DNA of 41,493 nt from Bacillus sp. HF117_J1_D (GCA_009928435.1 JAABNQ010000028.1:1-41493); one strand, 5' to 3'; shown: positions 17,087 to 25,117, numbered from the stretch's first letter. Numbers and translations are program-made. The notes: generated by a model not told the origin, from the sequence alone.

Positions 17087-17807
17087 AATACCTGTAATAG
17101 AAATATTTGGCCCAACCATTCAAGGAGAAGGAATGGTGATCGGTCAAAAAACGATGTTTGTCCGAACAGCTGGCTGTGACTACTCCTGTAAATGGTGTGA
17201 TTCTGCTTTTACGTGGGACGGTTCAGCAAAAGAATCCATTAAGCAAATGGACGCGGAAGAGATTTGGCATGAACTTAAGTTACTTGGGGGTGATGGTTTT
17301 TCTTTTGTCACCATATCCGGAGGAAATCCTGCATTATTAAAAAACCTTCGTTACCTCATCAATCTATTAAAAAAGAATCAGGTGCAAATCGGCTTAGAAA
17401 CACAAGGTAGCAAGTGGCAGGATTGGTTTTTGGATATTGATAAATTAACGATTTCTCCAAAGCCGCCAAGTTCTGGGATGGTCACTGATTTTGATACTCT
17501 TGATGTGATCTTAGAAAGACTAAAGGGAGCAAAATCAACGCATAGATGCAGTTTAAAAGTGGTCGTTTTTGATGATCAGGACTTTGACTATGCCAAAAAG
17601 GTACATTTGCAGTATCCGGAAATACCATTCTATTTCCAGGTGGGGAATGATGATTATAAAACGACTGACAAGCAACAACTCGCTGAGGATTTACTGCAGA
17701 AATATGAATGGCTTGTGGACAAGGTGACTTCAGATAACGAGTTAAGAAATGTGAGTGTCTTACCTCAACTCCATACCCTTATTTGGGGAAACACACGAGG
17801 TGTTTAG
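17079..17807 (+). CDS. queE: 7-carboxy-7-deazaguanine synthase, radical SAM
   Basis: QueE, 242 aa, makes 7-carboxy-7-deazaguanine from 6-carboxytetrahydropterin with SAM and a [4Fe-4S] cluster. The cluster-binding Cys are C33, C37 and C40 in AGCDYSCKWCD. Substrate-loop IFGPTIQGEG is at 9-18 and the glycine-rich SAM region is ISGGNP. The start is TTG 17079, in frame with the family's N-terminus SKIPVIEIFGP; the upstream ATG at 17013 lies inside queD. queF, which reduces preQ0 to preQ1 and often follows queE, is not in the window. A tandem repeat array starts about 42 bp after the stop. Confidence 0.94.
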   Translation: MSKIPVIEIFGPTIQGEGMVIGQKTMFVRTAGCDYSCKWCDSAFTWDGSAKESIKQMDAEEIWHELKLLGGDGFSFVTISGGNPALLKNLRYLINLLKKNQVQIGLETQGSKWQDWFLDIDKLTISPKPPSSGMVTDFDTLDVILERLKGAKSTHRCSLKVVVFDDQDFDYAKKVHLQYPEIPFYFQVGNDDYKTTDKQQLAEDLLQKYEWLVDKVTSDNELRNVSVLPQLHTLIWGNTRGV

Positions 17808-17849
17808 GAAAAATCAACTCAAAAGTAAAGCTAGGTATGTTTAAAATAG

Positions 17850-18127
17850 CGGGAAGTACTGTCCGGGATTTAGAAATACTATCCGTGTTTCGGAAATACT
17901 ATCCGGGGTTCGAGAAATACTGTCCGTGAATCGGGAATACTATCCGAGTTTCGGAAATACTGTCCGTGAATCGGAAATACTATCCGAGTTTCGGAAATAC
18001 TATCCGGGATTCAGAAATCCTGTCCGTGAATCGGAAATACTGTCCAGGAATCGGAAATACTATCCGGGGTTCGGAAATCCTGTCCGTGAATCGGGAATAC
18101 TATCCGTGAATCGGAAATCCTGTCCAG
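17850..18127 (+). repeat. Tandem repeat array 2, about 15 units of 20 bp
   Basis: The unit TCGGAAATACTGTCCGTGAA (variants with TATCC, AATCC, GAGTT or GGGTT) repeats 14-15 times with a nearly exact 20-bp period (one 21-bp step). It contains the dyad CGGA-N7-TCCG. The core is the same as in array 1 (6919-7340) and lies in the same orientation relative to the upstream gene. It is more regular and has different linkers. It lies between queE and the promoter of the next gene. Confidence 0.95.
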
Positions 18128-18172
18128 AAGGCTACCCTTTATTTTTATTTCTAGCACTTTTTAAAAGCCCTA

Positions 18173-18201
18173 TTGTATTAATATACAACTATAGTTATAA
18201 T
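18173..18201 (+). promoter_or_regulatory. Sigma-A type promoter of the cDPGS-like gene
   Basis: TTGTAT (18173-18178), a 17-bp spacer and TATAAT (18196-18201), 35 bp before ATG 18237. The palindrome AACTATAGTT lies just before the -10. Confidence 0.65.
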
Positions 18202-18236
18202 TATAATAATTCATTGTAATTATAGGAGAGAGTTCT

Positions 18237-19577
18237 ATGGAAAGAAAAAATATTATTATTATAGGTGCGGCAGGAAGAGATTTTCATAATTTTAATACGT
18301 ATTATCGCGATAATGAAGCATATAATGTTGTTGCTTTTACAGCAACACAAATTCCGGATATTGATGGACGGAAATATCCAAGTGAATTAGCGGGCGAATT
18401 TTACCCAGATGGTATTCCTATTTATTCACAAGATCAATTGCCAGAGTTGATTAAAGAATTGCAAGTGGATGAATGTGTTTTTGCGTATAGTGACATTGGT
18501 TACGAAGCTGTTATGGGCGTGAGTGCAATCGTGAATGCGGCGGGTGCTAACTTCACATTGCTAGGTCCAAACAGCACGATGTTAAAAAGCAATAAGCCCG
18601 TCATTTCCGTTTGCGCTGTGCGAACTGGAACTGGAAAAAGTCAAACGTCGCGAAAAATTATCGAAACGCTGTTGGAGCATGATTTAAAAGTCATTGCAGT
18701 AAGACACCCGATGCCATACGGCGATTTAAACGCACAACGCGTTCAGCGCTTTGCGACAGTGGAAGATTTAAAGAAACACCATTGTACAATCGAAGAAATG
18801 GAAGAATACGAACCACATGTAGCGCGAGGAAATGTGGTGTATGCTGGTGTTGATTATGCAGATATTTTGGCAGCAGCTGAAAATGATCCAGATGGCTGTG
18901 ACGTTATTTTATGGGATGGGGGAAATAATGACTTCTCTTTCTATAAGCCTGATTTAGCTGTTACGGTATTGGACCCGCATCGCCCGGGTCATGAGCTGAA
19001 ATATTACCCTGGCGAAGTGTGTTTGAGAACCACTGATGTGGCTATCATTAACAAAGTGGATAGTGCATCAGAGGAAGCTGTTCAAATCGTAGAAAATAAT
19101 GTAAAATTTGCCAGTCCAAATAGCACGATTATTAAAGCTGAGTCAAAGATTACAGTCGATCAGCCGGAGAGTATTATTGGAAAACGTGTGTTAGTCGTTG
19201 AAGATGGCCCGACGTTGACACATGGAGAAATGAAACTTGGTGCTGGTATAGTCGCAGCTAAACGTTTGGGAGCAAAAGAAATCGTTGACCCGCGTCCATT
19301 CACAGTAGGAACATTAACCGAAACGTTCAATAAATACGGACATATTGGAAACGTCCTTCCGGCAATGGGATACGGCGAACAGCAATTAAAAGACCTTGAA
19401 GAAACGATTAATAAGTCCGACTGCGATGCTGTGATCATTGGGACACCGATCGATTTAACTCGCGTCATTTCAATTAATAAGCCGTGTACACGTGTACACT
19501 ATGATTTAGATGAAATCGGCAGTCCGAATTTAAAAGATATTTTAAAAGATTTTATCCAAGAACATAAACTTGTGTGA
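18237..19577 (+). CDS. Cyclic 2,3-diphosphoglycerate synthetase-like P-loop protein
   Basis: Protein of 446 aa. An N-terminal Rossmann-like domain (1-120, beginning NIIIIGAAGRDFHNF) is followed by a P-loop NTPase domain with CAVRTGTGKSQTSRK (126-140) and DVILWDGGNND (about 225-235). This matches the family of archaeal cyclic 2,3-DPG synthetases and bacterial relatives annotated as GTPases. In bacteria the reaction is not established. ATG 18237 follows TAGGAGAGAG. It is monocistronic with its own promoter and terminator. Confidence 0.82.
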   Translation: MERKNIIIIGAAGRDFHNFNTYYRDNEAYNVVAFTATQIPDIDGRKYPSELAGEFYPDGIPIYSQDQLPELIKELQVDECVFAYSDIGYEAVMGVSAIVNAAGANFTLLGPNSTMLKSNKPVISVCAVRTGTGKSQTSRKIIETLLEHDLKVIAVRHPMPYGDLNAQRVQRFATVEDLKKHHCTIEEMEEYEPHVARGNVVYAGVDYADILAAAENDPDGCDVILWDGGNNDFSFYKPDLAVTVLDPHRPGHELKYYPGEVCLRTTDVAIINKVDSASEEAVQIVENNVKFASPNSTIIKAESKITVDQPESIIGKRVLVVEDGPTLTHGEMKLGAGIVAAKRLGAKEIVDPRPFTVGTLTETFNKYGHIGNVLPAMGYGEQQLKDLEETINKSDCDAVIIGTPIDLTRVISINKPCTRVHYDLDEIGSPNLKDILKDFIQEHKLV

Positions 19578-19608
19578 TAAATATCCGGTAGCAATCAAGT
19601 ATTCTAGA

Positions 19609-19640
19609 AGACTAGCGACCAATCAGTTGCTAGTCTTTTT
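19609..19640 (+). terminator. Terminator of the cDPGS-like gene
   Basis: AGACTAGC pairs with GCTAGTCT, followed by TTTT. Confidence 0.85.
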
Positions 19641-19680
19641 AAATGATGATGTATATTTTTTGACAGGGAGGAGGAATATT

Positions 19681-20148
19681 ATGAAGATAAAATTTGCAAA
19701 TGTTTCTGATGCACCATTAATACATGATTTAATGATTCAGGCTTTTATGGAATATAAAGATGAAAATCCTCCTTCAAGTGCCTTAGAGGAGACTGTGCAA
19801 TTAATATCCAATGCATTAGAAAACGGAGAAGAAGCTTTAATTGGCTTTGACAAGAGTGAACCAGTTGGGATGGTGCGTTTTCGGGTAAAAGACGAGGGGT
19901 TATATTTTTATAGGCTTTCAGTTATTCCAGAGAAGCAAGGACAAGGTATTGCGAAAAAAATATTAAAATCATTAGAGGATTATGCAACTAAAATAGGAGT
20001 AACGACAATACTGTGCAAAGTTCGCATGACAGTTCCAAAAAATATTAAGCTATATAGTTCGATAGGCTACAGTCTTTATGACGAAGAAGTTGTACATAAA
20101 CCTAACGGTATAAATATTAAAGTTGTTTCTATGAAGAAACTTCTTTAG
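19681..20148 (+). CDS. GNAT N-acetyltransferase
   Basis: Protein of 155 aa with the GNAT fold. The acetyl-CoA loop is VIPEKQGQGIAKKILKSLED (about 82-101), preceded by a beta strand YFYRLS. ATG 19681 follows GGAGGAGGAATATT; an earlier in-frame start at 19570 overlaps the previous gene and has no ribosome site. The acceptor substrate cannot be told. Confidence 0.85.
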   Translation: MKIKFANVSDAPLIHDLMIQAFMEYKDENPPSSALEETVQLISNALENGEEALIGFDKSEPVGMVRFRVKDEGLYFYRLSVIPEKQGQGIAKKILKSLEDYATKIGVTTILCKVRMTVPKNIKLYSSIGYSLYDEEVVHKPNGINIKVVSMKKLL

Positions 20149-20280
20149 GTTTTCAACTAACGTGGGGAGGGGGAGCGATAGTGTAACAAGGGTCCAAAAA
20201 GAACATTTATACACTATTTTCCGATTACCCAATTTTTCCAACGTCGAAAAACTTCCACGCAAAAATTTAACTTCATTCAG

Positions 20281-20360
20281 CAGAAGTCTCCCACATCTGT
20301 AAGTGGTGAGATGAAAGCATATTGGTATTCCATTCAGTGGGGGTTCAAACCCCGGCTGAA
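20281..20360 (+). mobile_element. IS200/IS605-type 3' end (omega-RNA-like relic)
   Basis: AGAAGTCTCCCACATCTGTAAG, then GGTGAGATGAAAGC, then the hairpin TTCAGTGGGG-TTCAAA-CCCCGGCTGAA (20333-20360). This is the layout I recall downstream of TnpB genes in IS200/IS605 elements of Bacillus. No tnpB reading frame precedes it (20149-20280 is non-coding), so this is a solo end. It runs directly into the 85-bp repeat. Confidence 0.5.
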
Positions 20361-20446
20361 TAAAGTTAAAGCCTCCGGCGGATGCCACAGATTTTCAGAG
20401 GAAATTTATCGAGTGGAGCTCGATAAAATCTGGGCGCAAATACGCC
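20361..20446 (+). repeat. 85-bp dispersed repeat, copy 2
   Basis: TAAAGTTAAAGCCTCCGGCG and following sequence, with the stem TTTATCGAG/CTCGATAAA and the terminal hairpin GGCG-CAAATA-CGCC. It matches 15713-15797. It abuts the IS200/IS605-type hairpin and may be the last part of the same right end. Confidence 0.8.
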
Positions 20447-20484
20447 AAGGCATATTTGATTAGTTTGCTAATGTGAAACTATAA

Positions 20485-20520
20485 ACGCATGATCGAATAT
20501 AATCATACTCAAACATGCGT
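20485..20520 (-). terminator. Possible terminator of the PadR/HAAS operon
   Basis: ACGCATG pairs with CATGCGT across a 22-nt loop. On the minus strand it is followed by TTATAGTTT, only weakly T-rich. Confidence 0.4.
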
Positions 20521-20533
20521 CATTTAAAAATAC

Positions 20534-21532
20534 TTATTTTTTTCGGGCTTTAATAAATCCGTCCACAGCGTCCCACACTAAACCGAAAATGAGAAGAATG
20601 AGAATCCAAAATGTTAACTGATTCCACACCTTAGTTACGATATCAAACGCTTCAGATCCAACTGTAACCACACCAGCTTCTACTAATTCGCTCATAAATT
20701 CAGGATTCCAAAAATCTGGCCCGCTTATCATAAATAGTATTCCCGCCATGGAAACTGCATTGACAATTATCGTGTAAATCGTTAACTTATACGTCCATTT
20801 TCCTATAACAAGCTTTAAGCATTCTTTTAAGATCCCAAACCCAAATATGAGAATAATAAACAACAAATACAATCCATACGTTTGCTCGTTCAAAAATGGA
20901 ACAACGCCAGTAAATTCATCATGGAATACCCAAATTCCAAAATAGTCACTCGAAAAGGATAGAAATACAATAAAAATAGCGTAAAAAATAATTCCTACTA
21001 TCGATTCGCCACGTTTGATTTGTCTCTTTTCATCCGGAATTGGCGGTAAATCGGAAGGCTTCCATTCCTTCCCTAGTAAATCTTTTTGCTTAATCCCACC
21101 GAACAGCTCACCTGCTGCAAAACCAAATGTCGTCCAAGCGAAAGCCATCGGAAGTGCAGTAACCAATGAAACTATCATATCAATAAAATAATCTAAAATA
21201 GAAATTGGGTCTAAAATAGTTTGGATTAAAAATCCGACCCCTATAGAGGCACTTACAACAATTAGAACAATCTTCAATATTAAAACATAGGAATCAAAAA
21301 GTTCCGGGCCAATTAAATATTTCTTTGCACCCCGATATTTATCCGCTAACTCCCTTGGATTTCCCAGTTCTAATAATACTTCCTCTACATCACTTTCTTT
21401 CATATTCCCCTTTCCGACTCGTTCCTCCAGTATATCTTCAATTAACCCACGAAGCTCATCAGCAATATCCTTTCGCTGAGCTTGTGGCAGCTTTTGGGTA
21501 ACCGCATAAATATACCGATTAACCATCTCCAT
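20534..21532 (-). CDS. HAAS-domain membrane protein, PadR partner
   Basis: Protein of 332 aa. An N-terminal HAAS signalling domain (about 1-75, with RKDIADELRGLIEDIL and VLLELGNPRELADKY) is followed by about six transmembrane helices. HAAS proteins are routinely encoded with PadR regulators, as here: the gene overlaps the PadR gene by 14 bp and has GGAGATGA upstream. They are thought to link membrane status to the PadR repressor. What is sensed is not known. Confidence 0.85.
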   Translation of the reverse strand: MEMVNRYIYAVTQKLPQAQRKDIADELRGLIEDILEERVGKGNMKESDVEEVLLELGNPRELADKYRGAKKYLIGPELFDSYVLILKIVLIVVSASIGVGFLIQTILDPISILDYFIDMIVSLVTALPMAFAWTTFGFAAGELFGGIKQKDLLGKEWKPSDLPPIPDEKRQIKRGESIVGIIFYAIFIVFLSFSSDYFGIWVFHDEFTGVVPFLNEQTYGLYLLFIILIFGFGILKECLKLVIGKWTYKLTIYTIIVNAVSMAGILFMISGPDFWNPEFMSELVEAGVVTVGSEAFDIVTKVWNQLTFWILILLIFGLVWDAVDGFIKARKK

Positions 21533-21881
21533 TCACTTCATCTCCTTTATTTTCAATTACTTGATTTAGGCTAGCAACAATACTTTTCCATTCAACAACC
21601 AGCAGATCAAAAACTTCTTTTCCTGTTTTACTCAGTAAATAATATTTCCTCGGTCTAGATTCATTAGTGTCCCATTTACTATCCAAGAGCCCCTGTTTTT
21701 CTAACCTTCTTAGCAATGGATATAATGTGCCAGGCTCAACATGTATACCCTTTTCACCGAGCATGGTCACGAGGGAATATCCATATTGTGGTTCAGAAAG
21801 TTGGCTTAGTACACCAATCGTGATTGTACCTCGTCTCAATTCCTGCATTAATTTATCTAAATGTTCATTTGCACCAGTCAT
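21519..21881 (-). CDS. PadR-family transcriptional regulator
   Basis: Protein of 120 aa with the PadR winged helix: ITIGVLSQLSEPQYGYSL, then HVEPGTLYPLLRRLEKQGLL (recognition helix and wing), then RPRKYYLLSKTGKE. A short C-terminal helix provides dimerisation. ATG 21881 follows AGGAGTT. It is the first gene of a two-gene operon whose promoter contains a matching palindrome at 21904-21924, so it is very likely autorepressed. Confidence 0.93.
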   Translation of the reverse strand: MTGANEHLDKLMQELRRGTITIGVLSQLSEPQYGYSLVTMLGEKGIHVEPGTLYPLLRRLEKQGLLDSKWDTNESRPRKYYLLSKTGKEVFDLLVVEWKSIVASLNQVIENKGDEVNGDG

Positions 21882-21900
21882 ATGATCAACTCCTGAATTT

Positions 21901-21930
21901 ATTATAGTGTGTGTTACACACTATTGTAAA
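21901..21930 (-). promoter_or_regulatory. PadR promoter with embedded operator
   Basis: On the minus strand: TTTACA, an 18-bp spacer, TATAAT. The spacer holds most of the perfect dyad ATAGTGTGT-GTT-ACACACTAT (21904-21924), a PadR-type site, so binding would block RNA polymerase. Confidence 0.8.
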
Positions 21931-22045
21931 GTGAATATTATTGTTGTTCGTAAATTATTTTATCAAATAAGAACCAATTTGTAGGGAAAGCTCATTACTC
22001 GTATTATTATCGCTATCAATTCGGATAAATGGGGAGCGATAATGA

Positions 22046-22153
22046 ATGAAAGTATATGCAGATGCAGACGAAGTAAAGGATATTAGTATAGAAGAAGGAG
22101 TAGTTTTTAACATTCCGGTTATCGTGGTCACAAGAACAAAGAAAAAAAGCTGA
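22046..22153 (+). CDS. Possible 35-aa protein
   Basis: ATG 22046 follows GGGGAGCG. The product begins MKVYADADEVKDISIEEG and ends in a Lys-rich tail; no membrane segment is seen. The stop codon lies in the left arm of the hairpin AAAAGCTGA/TCAGCTTTT. The family was not recognised and the gene could be spurious. Confidence 0.4.
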   Translation: MKVYADADEVKDISIEEGVVFNIPVIVVTRTKKKS

Positions 22154-22172
22154 ATCTACTGAGTCAGCTTTT
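22145..22172 (+). terminator. Terminator, possibly bidirectional
   Basis: AAAAGCTGA and TCAGCTTTT form a 9-bp stem around ATCTACTGAG. The A and T tracts would allow use from either side, including for the minus-strand TetR gene. Confidence 0.65.
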
Positions 22173-22243
22173 ATCTTGTAATCATTCCTTTTCTTATTTA
22201 TTTTAGTTCCGGCTCATTATGTTTCAACTTTTTTATCATTCTA

Positions 22244-22840
22244 TTATTTAGGATGATTTTCTGTTTTTTGCGACTTCATTTTATGAATGCCTGCAAGAAA
22301 AGTATCAATGATCAGGTCGATGCTGACATCAAGATCGATGGGGATACCAAAGCCATTCTTTTGTTCAAGAGAAGCAAAGCCATGTAAAATGCTGCGAAGC
22401 CCTCTAGATGCATGAATGGATTCTTCATCCTCGAGATCATAAGCATGTAGCACACGAACAACGAGGTCAACAATTTTGGAACTAATATGATTAAATTCTG
22501 GATTGTTTAAATCAGCATTTGCCCAAAGAGTTGCTTCATATAATCCAGGATGAGTACGAGCAAAGCTCATATACGCTTTACTGATCGCATGAACAGCTTC
22601 ATCCTTTGATCGTCCAATCGCAGCTTGTGATAATTGTTTATATAATTCCTCTAATCCATAAATAGCTAAAGCCTCTTGTAAACCCTGTAATCCATCTACA
22701 TGATTATATAAAGAAGGCGGGCGAATCTTTAATTTTTTTGCTAGAGTTGCTAAGGTTAAAGAGTGTACACCATCAGTGTCGACTATGTCTGTTGCTGCAG
22801 TTAAAATGGTGTTTAAATCTATTTTTGCTTTAGGCGCCAT
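22244..22840 (-). CDS. TetR/AcrR-family regulator with WHG domain
   Basis: Protein of 198 aa. The N-terminal HTH (about 8-55) contains SLTLATLAKKLKIRPPSLYN. The C-terminal ligand domain is of the WHG type (GLRSILHGFASLE). ATG 22840, giving MAPKAKIDL, is 6 nt after GGAGG; a longer frame from 22900 overlaps the MBL gene. It is the second gene of an operon with the MBL hydrolase. Two dyads in the operon promoter are its likely operators. Confidence 0.9.
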   Translation of the reverse strand: MAPKAKIDLNTILTAATDIVDTDGVHSLTLATLAKKLKIRPPSLYNHVDGLQGLQEALAIYGLEELYKQLSQAAIGRSKDEAVHAISKAYMSFARTHPGLYEATLWANADLNNPEFNHISSKIVDLVVRVLHAYDLEDEESIHASRGLRSILHGFASLEQKNGFGIPIDLDVSIDLIIDTFLAGIHKMKSQKTENHPK

Positions 22841-22859
22841 TTTTGATCCTCCATTTTGT

Positions 22860-23573
22860 TCAACTAATTGTTTTCTCAAGCTTAGAAATAGCGAGTTCAA
22901 TTATACTTCCAGGCTGCTTGACCATTTTTCCATGTCCTACGGCAAGAAGGGAGGGGTTTTGATTTTTAATCTTTATTGCACTTTTTAGTGCATCTTCCTT
23001 ACTCCAAGTCGCCATGGCTGGGAAAGGAAATAAAACTTGTATATGCCCAGAGACTGAAACTCCGCCTCGAGTTTGAAAAGCATCTCCAGCAATGAGTGCT
23101 TTTGTTCGTTCATCAATAAAAGACATTGAACCAGGAGTATGACCTGGTGTACTGATCGCTTTCAGTGAGCCAATTCGATCTCCTTCTTGAAGTAACACAT
23201 CTGGCTGTGTTTTGATCTCTCCAGGCTTTGGCACTCCACCTTTTATAGGTGTTTTATTTTCATTTTCATCTAAAGAGCGATCACCCCTTAATAAGCGTTC
23301 GTCTCTTTTAGAAATATAAACCATTGTATCAGGAAGCATCTCCTTTAGTTTATCTAATGAGCCGATATGATCCCCGTGTGCATGTGTTAAAACAATTCGT
23401 GTTAAAGGCTTCCCAATTTTTTGAGCTGTCTCAATGATTGATTTATAGCTATTTGGCAGAGCAGTATCTACTAAAGTTAGTTCATCTTTTTCTTCTACAA
23501 AGTAACAACTAACTGGAAAAAGTGTAGGGTAAAAATTTAATTGATGAATAAAACCTTCTTTAACAACCTTCAT
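22860..23573 (-). CDS. MBL-fold metallo-hydrolase
   Basis: Metallo-beta-lactamase fold protein of 237 aa. The metal-binding motif THAHGDH is at about 63-69, with a further His in STPGHTPGSMSF and Asp in ALIAGDAF. This is the glyoxalase II-like/lactonase branch. ATG 23573 is preceded by GAGGTGG. It is co-transcribed with the TetR gene 19 bp downstream, which suggests that the regulator senses its substrate. The substrate is unknown. Confidence 0.88.
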   Translation of the reverse strand: MKVVKEGFIHQLNFYPTLFPVSCYFVEEKDELTLVDTALPNSYKSIIETAQKIGKPLTRIVLTHAHGDHIGSLDKLKEMLPDTMVYISKRDERLLRGDRSLDENENKTPIKGGVPKPGEIKTQPDVLLQEGDRIGSLKAISTPGHTPGSMSFIDERTKALIAGDAFQTRGGVSVSGHIQVLFPFPAMATWSKEDALKSAIKIKNQNPSLLAVGHGKMVKQPGSIIELAISKLEKTIS

Positions 23574-23591
23574 TTGTTTACCACCTCATTT

Positions 23592-23638
23592 AACTAATAA
23601 TGTTAGTTTTATTTTAACTAATATCATTAGTTTTGACA
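23592..23638 (-). promoter_or_regulatory. MBL-TetR promoter with two operators
   Basis: Two 17-bp dyads, AACTAATAATGTTAGTT (23592-23608) and AACTAATATCATTAGTT (23616-23632), have centres 24 bp apart. On the minus strand TTGTCA-17-TAAAAT brackets the second; the first lies just downstream of the -10. This arrangement predicts strong TetR autorepression. Confidence 0.8.
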
Positions 23639-23781
23639 AGCAAAATTTTTTCTAAATTAGTTTGAAAGATCTCTAATTCCTTTTTACCTTTAAAAAAGAC
23701 TAGACTACTAAAATCACTCGATATCTCATTTAGATTCATTATGGAAAATCGTATCATAAGAAGTGAGGTTATTTTGTGGAA

Positions 23782-23826
23782 AATAAGAGCAGCACCTCCA
23801 AATGAGTGGAAGGTGCTGTTCTTATT
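23782..23826. terminator. Long bidirectional terminator-like hairpin
   Basis: AATAAGAGCAGCACCTCC pairs with GGAAGGTGCTGTTCTTATT nearly perfectly around AAATGAGT. Neither flank shows a long gene ending here, so it may be left from lost genes. Confidence 0.7.
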
Positions 23827-23832
23827 AATAAC

Positions 23833-24090
23833 TCAACTTTCGCTGAGTGAAATTGGTAAATAAGCCTTGATATAACTAGGCAGGCCGGATACCCATTGCT
23901 CAAGTTGACTTTGGATTAACTTTTTGATTCTTTTATTCGTCTGTTTTAATCGTCCTGAAGAAGCTCGATTAACTGCCGGAAAGCAACAGCCCAATCCAAG
24001 TTCATTGACTTCATCACACAATTCGTAAAAAAGTCAGCCTAATGTGCGCTGATCAGTGTGACAGTGATTTTGCCATGCGAGAACTATAAA
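23833..24090 (-). pseudogene. Decayed reading frame, unidentified
   Basis: A 62-aa frame ending at 23833 (RIKKLIQSQLEQWVSGLPSY) joins a second frame upstream reading MKSMNLDWAVAFRQLIELLQ, which suggests one protein broken by a frameshift near 23945. It lies next to an IS3 relic and could be transposase-derived. The family was not recognised. Confidence 0.3.
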
Positions 24091-24162
24091 ATTAGATATG
24101 GAACAGTGAACTGTACGATAAGTAAATGAGGTTTAAATCTGCGAAGGGCACCTGATAAAATA

Positions 24163-24264
24163 ATATTTTATAATTTAAAAAGAATACATTCTGCAAACGG
24201 TTATTTATCCCCATCTGAATACGAACGTGCGTACCACAGGGGATTGCTAGCTCAAGCACCATAA
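24163..24264 (+). pseudogene. C-terminal scrap of an IS3-family transposase (OrfB)
   Basis: The plus frame reads FYNLKRIHSANGYLSPSEYE and continues about 12 residues to a TAA stop. FYN.KRIHSA.GY.SP.EYE is the classic end of IS3/IS150 OrfB integrases. Everything upstream is lost. The overlapping minus frame of about 100 aa has no ribosome site and is a shadow. Confidence 0.7.
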
Positions 24265-24607
24265 AATTTACCTCTTCATGAAAGTACAAAAAAGCAATAG
24301 TTGCTCGGTAGAGGAAGAAAACTAAAAAAATGTGTCTACTATATTGACCTGATACCATTTCTCTATAAAAGTATGAAAAAAGTCCAAAACATAACACCTT
24401 AATTTTAAGTATTGATACAACTTTTTTACTATTTATTTTAAAAAGATTGAAAAATTTTATAAAGCGTACTATTATGAATTCAATATTAGAAAGTAAACTA
24501 GTTTTTAGCGATAAGAGGGGGGTGTTATCTAAAGTTACCGAAAATAATAATGTGTTTAAATGTATTCAAAAAGTACTTAAAAATTTATCAGGAGGAGACA
24601 TTATCAC
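24265..24607. other. AT-rich non-coding stretch
   Basis: No coding frame is supported. The last part contains the leader and AGGAGGAG ribosome site (about 24589-24597) of the secreted-protein gene. No clear -35/-10 pair could be fixed. Confidence 0.5.
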
Positions 24608-25117
24608 ATGAGTAAAAAGTATTTATTTTCAATCATTATTGCCTTAACATTCTTTGCCTCTATTTCAATGGAAGTATTTGCGAATGATAATTCATCAGGA
24701 TCAGGCTCTACAGAATTTCGTTTAAAAAGCGATGTTGTCAAAAATAGAACTTTATCTGAATCAAGTAATGAGGTAACTCCTTTTGCAACTGGTAACGGGA
24801 CAATAACTTGTAAAGCGAGTGGAAAATCTGCTATTTGTAACTGGACAATTACCGTTAAAAATGATTTAATAAAATATTCATCAGTGTATGTTCATTATGA
24901 AAAATTTGACGGCAAAAAAGGAAAATGGGTTAGTGCTGGTAATACTAGACATGAATATGGAATCAATCTGCCTACCAAAACAATCCGTGATCAATCAAGT
25001 AAACACAATTTGAGCAAAGGAAATTACCGTGCTAAATTAGGTGGTACATTTACTGGTGTTAAATACGGGGCCTATGCTGCATATGCAACTAAACCAGCCA
25101 CTTTTACAATTAAATAA
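24608..25117 (+). CDS. Small secreted protein, function unknown
   Basis: Precursor of 169 aa. The signal peptide (1-26, MSKKYLFSIIIALTFFASI...) has a likely cleavage after VFA. The mature part starts with a Ser/Gly-rich linker. A compact, probably beta-rich domain follows, with two Cys (in TITCKASGKSAICNW) that could form a disulfide. ATG 24608 follows AGGAGGAG. It is followed 45 bp later by the 223-aa gene in the same direction. The family was not recognised. It resembles small secreted antimicrobial or adhesin-like proteins only in size and composition. Confidence 0.75.
   Translation: MSKKYLFSIIIALTFFASISMEVFANDNSSGSGSTEFRLKSDVVKNRTLSESSNEVTPFATGNGTITCKASGKSAICNWTITVKNDLIKYSSVYVHYEKFDGKKGKWVSAGNTRHEYGINLPTKTIRDQSSKHNLSKGNYRAKLGGTFTGVKYGAYAAYATKPATFTIK

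Noticed and set aside
6919-18127. CRISPR arrays at the two tandem repeat regions
   Set aside because: Units are directly adjacent, with no unique spacers of 30 bp or more and no cas genes. They are tandem repeats.
24092-24397. A 101-aa minus-strand frame
   Set aside because: It overlaps the recognisable IS3 OrfB scrap on the plus strand, has no ribosome site and matches nothing recognised.
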